Source: VRUE01 sp963702035 (GTDB lineage Bacteria > Actinomycetota > Thermoleophilia > Solirubrobacterales > 70-9). Taken from it: 64,000 bases of DNA. Numbering within the stretch: the stretch's first letter is position 1; each line of letters starts with the position of its first letter. Made by a program: the position numbers and the translations under genes. The DNA is taken from the NCBI GenBank assembly GCA_963702035.1, contig OY969700.1:1-64000 (forward strand). Reading direction: 5' to 3'. The notes under the pieces were generated by a model, which worked only from the letters and a program-made list of their open reading frames with translations, did no database searches and was not told where the DNA came from. Positions 60,017 through 64,000 of this stretch are shown here, one piece after another.

Positions 60017-61489
60017 ATGCGCGTGCTTCTCTTCCACGGATACATGCTGCGCGGCACGGGCAGCAACATCTACACCGTGAACCTCGCTCGCGCCCTGGCT
60101 CGGCTCGGGCATGAGGTCCACCTGCTCTGCCAGGACAAGCAGGCGCAGCTGGACGGCGTCGAGATCCACAACCCCGACATCCACGGTCTGCTTCCGGTCT
60201 ACGTCAAAGACCCCTACGAGGGCTTCGAGGTCAAGGCCTTTCCCGAGATGACCGAGGCCGAGCTGGATCGCTACATCGACGCCAACGTCGCCGCCGTGCG
60301 TGAGCTTGCCGATTCGGTCGGTGGCTTCAACGCCGCATTGGCGGGTCATCTCGTCATGGGACCGGCGATCCTCACCCGCGCCGAGATCGGACCCTTCGCG
60401 GCCAAGATCCACGGCTCCGCGCTGGAGTACACGGTCAAACCGCATCCGCGCTTCCTTCCCTATGCCGAAGAGGGGATGAACGCAGCGTCAACGGTCCTGG
60501 TCGGCTCCCGCCATACGGCCGAGTCGCTTTGGGCGGCGCTGCCGAACGTGGTCGGGCTTCGGGAGAAGACGCGGTTGGGGCCTCCCGGTGTCGATACGGA
60601 GGCGTTCCGGCCGCGGGTCCTGTCACGGGGTGGACCGCCCGGCTCCGCGCTGGGTTTTTCGCCAGAGGCGGCGGAGGCCGTCCGAGGCCGCGAGCGGGGC
60701 GAAAAACAGGACGCCGCGCTCCGCCGGGCGGCCCACCCCGCGCCACCCGCGGAGAAAGGCCTTCGGGTGGTTTTCGTCGGAAAGCTGATCGTCTCCAAGG
60801 GAGTGGATCTGCTCATCGCCGCGTGGCCGCTGGTTCGGGCGCGGCATCGAGACGTGAAGCTGGAAATCGCCGGCTATGGGGAGTACGAGGGCGGGCTGCG
60901 GCGTTTGCTGGCAGCTCTCGATAGCGGGGATCTGGACGATGCGCGTGAGGTTGCCGAGCTGGGGAGGGGGCTTGAGGGCGGTTCCGCGGAACCGCTGTCG
61001 ATCCTGAGTGCATTCCTTGCCGATCCGCCCGATGGCTATCTGGATGCGGCCCGGGGAATCGCGGATTCAGTCGAGTTCATCGGGCGGCTGGAGCACGACG
61101 AGGTGGCGAAGCTGCTGCCCGAAGCCGAGGCGCTGGTGATGCCCAGCACCTTTCCCGAGGCGTTTGGGATGGTCGCTGCTGAGGCTGCTGCCTGTGGGGT
61201 GCTGCCTGTGTCCGCGGGGCACTCCGGGATGCTGGAGGTGTCGAGGGAGCTGGCCGTGACGCTGCCACCCGAGGCAGCAGAGCTTGTCTCCTTCCCGGTC
61301 GAGGAGGGTGCCGTAGAGGCGATCGCGGACCGGCTGAACAGCTGGTTCGAGCTCCCGGAGGACAAGCGCGCCGAAGCCCGTAAAGCTCTTGTAGTCACCG
61401 CCCAAAGGCTATGGAGCTGGGAGGGCGTAGCGCGCGGAGTACTGACAGCTTCCGCAGGCCAACTCAATGAGCTGTCCGCGCCCGAGTAG
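60017..61489 (+). CDS. Glycosyltransferase, family 4, with an internal palindromic insert
   Basis: GT-B glycosyltransferase of 490 residues. N-terminal RVLLFHGYMLRGTGSNIYTV, C-terminal VVFVGKLIVSKGVDLLIAAW and the nucleotide-sugar site VMPSTFPEAFGMVAAEAAAC. Between the domains, codons 199-246 (RVLSRGGPPGSALGFSPEAA...) come from a 142-bp palindromic insert with the same ends as those in guaA and rpsI. Substrate unknown. Confidence 0.9.
   Translation: MRVLLFHGYMLRGTGSNIYTVNLARALARLGHEVHLLCQDKQAQLDGVEIHNPDIHGLLPVYVKDPYEGFEVKAFPEMTEAELDRYIDANVAAVRELADSVGGFNAALAGHLVMGPAILTRAEIGPFAAKIHGSALEYTVKPHPRFLPYAEEGMNAASTVLVGSRHTAESLWAALPNVVGLREKTRLGPPGVDTEAFRPRVLSRGGPPGSALGFSPEAAEAVRGRERGEKQDAALRRAAHPAPPAEKGLRVVFVGKLIVSKGVDLLIAAWPLVRARHRDVKLEIAGYGEYEGGLRRLLAALDSGDLDDAREVAELGRGLEGGSAEPLSILSAFLADPPDGYLDAARGIADSVEFIGRLEHDEVAKLLPEAEALVMPSTFPEAFGMVAAEAAACGVLPVSAGHSGMLEVSRELAVTLPPEAAELVSFPVEEGAVEAIADRLNSWFELPEDKRAEARKALVVTAQRLWSWEGVARGVLTASAGQLNELSAPE
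60611..60752 (+). repeat. Intragenic palindromic insert in the glycosyltransferase gene
   Basis: 142 bp with perfect 8-bp ends CCGCGGGT/ACCCGCGG. Stems GGGGTGGACCGCCCGGC / GCCGGGCGGCCCACCCC (1 mismatch) and TTTTTCGCC/GGCGAAAAA follow inward. It is read in a different frame from the inserts in guaA and rpsI, and the gene still stays open. Confidence 0.8.
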
Positions 61490-61602
61490 AGGCCATCCGG
61501 GTAGGGGCGAAACGTCTTGTACTTTTTCGGTGCCGGTCTCGGGCGTCAGCCCAACCGCAACACACCGAAAAAGTTAAGTGAAGCCCCTACCCGGATGGCC
61601 TC
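61489..61602 (+). terminator. Large nested hairpin after the glycosyltransferase
   Basis: Perfect 20-bp outer arms (61489-61508 / 61583-61602, GAGGCCATCCGGGTAGGGGC and complement) and 12-bp inner arms ACTTTTTCGGTG (61521-61532) / CACCGAAAAAGT (61563-61574). The outer arm begins at the stop codon. Much longer than a normal terminator. Confidence 0.65.
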
Positions 61603-61696
61603 GCGGAATCGATCGGGGACTCCCCAACATCGTGCCAACCGTCATTTGAGCCCAGGATTCCTTCCGCCGCCGCTTCAATAGAATGCCCGCCGCCTC

Positions 61697-62491
61697 ATGT
61701 ACGGCCGCCTGCCGATAGCGAAGATGTTCGCCGCGACCGTCGCCCTTACGGCGGCGATCTCCGCCGTGATGCTCTCGATCAACTGGGATGGAGCGGCCGC
61801 TTCGACGGCGGCTCCCAAGATCGACGACCTGCTCAACGTGATGATCGTCCTCTCGGCCTTCGTCTTCTCGCTGGTGATGGTGATGCTCTTCTACGCGCTG
61901 TGGAAATTCAAAGCCAAACCGGGCGACGAATCCGATGGCGAGCCGATCCACGGCAACACCCGGCTCGAGGTCGCCTGGACGCTGATCCCGACGATCATCG
62001 TTCTCTTCGGCGCCGGCTACAGCTGGTCGGTGCTCAACGACATCGAAGAACCGGCCAAGAACCCGCTCACCGTCGATGTCTTCTCCCAGCAGTACGCCTG
62101 GAGCTTCGGCTACCCCGGCAAAGGCAATGTCTACGTGCAGGGCGAATTCCACGTCCCGGTCAACCGCCAGGTCCAGTTCAAGATGCACTCCCAGGACGTG
62201 ATCCACTCCTTCTGGGTGCCGGAGTGGCGGGTCAAGAAAGACAACGTGCCGGGGATCACCACGACGGCCACCGTCACTCCCGACAAGGTCGGCACCTATC
62301 AGCTGATCTGCACCGAGCTCTGCGGCTTCGGCCACGCCTCGATGCGGGCCAAAGTCGTGGTCGAACCGCCGGCCGATTTCCGCAAATGGGTCGCCGGCCT
62401 GAAGGAAACGGTGCCGGCTCCGTACATGGAATCGATCCGCCAGGACACCGAAACCAACCCGGTCGAACCCCTCGGGGCGGGCGGGGCATAA
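61697..62491 (+). CDS. ctaC: Cytochrome c oxidase subunit II
   Basis: 264 residues. Two N-terminal helices (FAATVALTAAISAVMLSINW and VMIVLSAFVFSLVMVMLFY), then the CuA domain with ligands in VIHSFWVPEW and CTELCGFGHASM. No lipobox or haem-c motif in this part. Accepts electrons from cytochrome c for subunit I, encoded 16 bp downstream. Confidence 0.95.
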   Translation: MYGRLPIAKMFAATVALTAAISAVMLSINWDGAAASTAAPKIDDLLNVMIVLSAFVFSLVMVMLFYALWKFKAKPGDESDGEPIHGNTRLEVAWTLIPTIIVLFGAGYSWSVLNDIEEPAKNPLTVDVFSQQYAWSFGYPGKGNVYVQGEFHVPVNRQVQFKMHSQDVIHSFWVPEWRVKKDNVPGITTTATVTPDKVGTYQLICTELCGFGHASMRAKVVVEPPADFRKWVAGLKETVPAPYMESIRQDTETNPVEPLGAGGA

Positions 62492-62507
62492 TGGAGGCGC
62501 AGATCTG

Positions 62508-64000
62508 ATGACCGCCGCGATCAGGCAACCGGGATGGATTCGAGGCCTGCTGGGCGCGGTTCTGGCTGCCGCCTTCGGCGTCGGCCTGGTCGTCGTCCTC
62601 CGCGACATCTCCGGTCTGCCGATCTGGCAGACCGAACAGACCGGCTACCCGCACGTCGTCGTGCCGCTGATCACCGGCCCGCTGGGCTTCCTCGCCGGCT
62701 TCGGCTGCTTCGACTACTGGCTGCGCTGGGCCGCCGGCATGCCGACGATCCCCGACGACCACTCCCAGCACGGCGCCAAGAGCTGGAAGGACTACTTCCG
62801 CTTCAACACCGATCACAAGGTGATCGGCATCCAGTACATCTGCACCACCTTCTTCTTTTTCTTCGTCGGCGGCCTGATGGCGATGCTGATCCGGGCCGAG
62901 CTGGCCCAGCCGGGCACCCAGATCGTCGACGCCGCGACCTACAACAGCCTCTTCTCCACCCACGCGGTGCTGATGATCTTCGTCTTCGTGATCCCGGTCT
63001 TCGCCGGCATCGCCAACTACGTACTGCCGCTGATGATCGGCGCGCCCGACATGGCCTTCCCGCGCCTCAACGCGCTCAGCTTCTGGATGCTGCCGCTCGC
63101 CGGGCTGCTCTTCATCGGCAGCTTCCTCGCCCCCGGTGGCGCCTTCGACGCCGGCTGGACCGGCTACGCGCCGCTCTCGACCGGCGCCCCGCTGGGTCAG
63201 TCGTTCTTCAACCTCGGCGTGCAGTTCGCCGGCGCCTCCTCGATCGCGACCGCGCTCAACTTCCTGGTCACGATCATCACCATGCGTGCGCCCGGGATGA
63301 CCTTCTGGCGGATGCCGCTGCTGGTCTGGGCCAACCTCTCGACCTCGCTGCTGGTCGTCGCCGCGACCCCGTTCATCGCCGGCGCCCAGTTCATGGTCCT
63401 CCTCGACCGCGTCCTCGGCACCCAGTTCTTCCAGTTCGCCGGTGGCGGCGACGTGATCAGCTACCAGCACATCTTCTGGTTCTACTCGCACCCGGCTGTC
63501 TACATCATGATGCTGCCCGGGTTCGGGATCATCTCCGAGGTCATCTCGACCCACGCCCGTAAACCGATCTTCGGCTACCGGCTGATGGCGCTGGCTCTGA
63601 TCGGGATCGTCGTGCTCAGCTACTCGGTCTGGGCCCACCACATGTTCGTCGCCGGTATGTTCAGCTGGCTGCGCGTGCCGATGATGATCACGACGCTGCT
63701 GATCGCGGTGCCGACCGGGATCAAGATCTTCTCCTGGCTGGGCACGCTCTACTTCGGCAAGATCCACACCTACTCGACGGCGATGCTGTTCGCGCTCGCC
63801 TTCATCGTCACCTTCACGATCGGCGGCATCAGCGGCGTCATGCTCGGCATGGTGCCGATCGACATCCACGTCTCCGACACCTACTTCATCGTCGCCCACA
63901 TCCACTTCGTCCTCTTCGGTGGCTCGGTCTTCACGATCTTCGCCGGCATCTACCACTGGTTCCCGAAGATCACCGGGCGGATGTACGACGAGAAGCTCGG
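62508..64000 (+). CDS. ctaD: Cytochrome c oxidase subunit I, A2-type, cut by the window end
   Basis: Starts ATG 62508 and is open to the end of the window (497 codons so far). An N-terminal extension of about 90 residues with two extra helices precedes the conserved FNTDHKVIGIQYI. Haem and copper ligands are in FSTHAVLMIFVFV, FWFYSHPAVYIMMLP (Tyr-Ser in place of the Glu of A1 oxidases, an A2 mark), HHMFVAGM and VAHIHFVLFG. Confidence 0.95.
   Translation, partial: MTAAIRQPGWIRGLLGAVLAAAFGVGLVVVLRDISGLPIWQTEQTGYPHVVVPLITGPLGFLAGFGCFDYWLRWAAGMPTIPDDHSQHGAKSWKDYFRFNTDHKVIGIQYICTTFFFFFVGGLMAMLIRAELAQPGTQIVDAATYNSLFSTHAVLMIFVFVIPVFAGIANYVLPLMIGAPDMAFPRLNALSFWMLPLAGLLFIGSFLAPGGAFDAGWTGYAPLSTGAPLGQSFFNLGVQFAGASSIATALNFLVTIITMRAPGMTFWRMPLLVWANLSTSLLVVAATPFIAGAQFMVLLDRVLGTQFFQFAGGGDVISYQHIFWFYSHPAVYIMMLPGFGIISEVISTHARKPIFGYRLMALALIGIVVLSYSVWAHHMFVAGMFSWLRVPMMITTLLIAVPTGIKIFSWLGTLYFGKIHTYSTAMLFALAFIVTFTIGGISGVMLGMVPIDIHVSDTYFIVAHIHFVLFGGSVFTIFAGIYHWFPKITGRMYDEKL

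Noticed and set aside
62274..63956. 560-residue minus-strand frame over ctaD
   Set aside because: Antisense of ctaD; His/Asp/Glu-rich low-complexity shadow.
1..64000. CRISPR array or tRNA genes
   Set aside because: No regularly spaced direct repeats and no cloverleaf-like sequence with a T-arm were found by eye; repeats here are dispersed and palindromic.

Overview
The window is about 64 kb of very GC-rich chromosomal DNA with dense, often overlapping genes. The content points to a deep-branching, high-GC actinobacterium, most like the Thermoleophilia/Solirubrobacterales: mycobacterial-type CysO/CysM/Mec cysteine genes, GuaB3, an A2-type cytochrome oxidase, many GTG/TTG starts, and -10-like hexamers directly in front of start codons. 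The assignment is inference from style and gene content. No rRNA, tRNA, CRISPR array or replication origin was recognised.

Layout. 0-5.1 kb: MFS exporter, a NarL-type response regulator and its probable histidine kinase, split by an inward-facing DUF559 gene; then HtpX. 5.1-8.1 kb: a TetR remnant without a DNA-binding domain, and an unusual two-gene module (TIGR04255-like protein plus an unknown). 8.1-11.4 kb: a sulfur-carrier cysteine pathway (rhodanese-E1 enzyme, CysO, CysM, Mec). 11.4-16 kb: CrtA-like protein, TetR, a degenerate peptidase, an IS110/IS1111-type element and DUF1802. 16-22.5 kb: hydantoinase/oxoprolinase pair, NadB, coiled-coil protein and a glycosyltransferase. 22.7-26.9 kb: orphan Flp pilin, VapBC, rph-rdgB-CDF operon and small proteins. 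27-35.4 kb: TldD/TldE, HU, LysM, DacA, PfkB, GuaB3, GuaA. 35.5-38 kb: probable acquired ATPase and a zone of gene decay. 38-41.8 kb: zinc uptake operon with a permease/binding-protein fusion, ATPase, second permease and a Fur-family regulator, headed by a Zur-like box. 41.8-49.6 kb: M23 peptidase, rplM-rpsI, glmM, glmS, DUF3352 lipoprotein. 49.7-54.6 kb: NAD(P)HX repair, CBS protein, alanine racemase, CCA-adding-type enzyme, IF-1. 54.6-61.5 kb: ABC-2 exporter, amidase with small partner, secreted unknown, glycosyltransferase. 61.6-64 kb: cytochrome oxidase ctaC and ctaD (cut by the window end).

The most unusual content is non-genic. (1) Three palindromic inserts with shared ends (CCGCGGGT...ACCCRCGG) lie inside guaA, rpsI and a glycosyltransferase gene and leave the reading frames open, resembling the intragenic palindromic elements known from Rickettsia. 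(2) A dispersed intergenic repeat of about 70-105 bp occurs five times; one copy has been split by the IS element, which fixes the IS ends. (3) A small hairpin family (GGCGACTT...ACTCGCC) occurs three times. (4) Two large hairpins abut stop codons at 2-166 and 61489-61602. (5) A 17-bp element with an inverted core is identical in front of the two cysteine-pathway transcription units.
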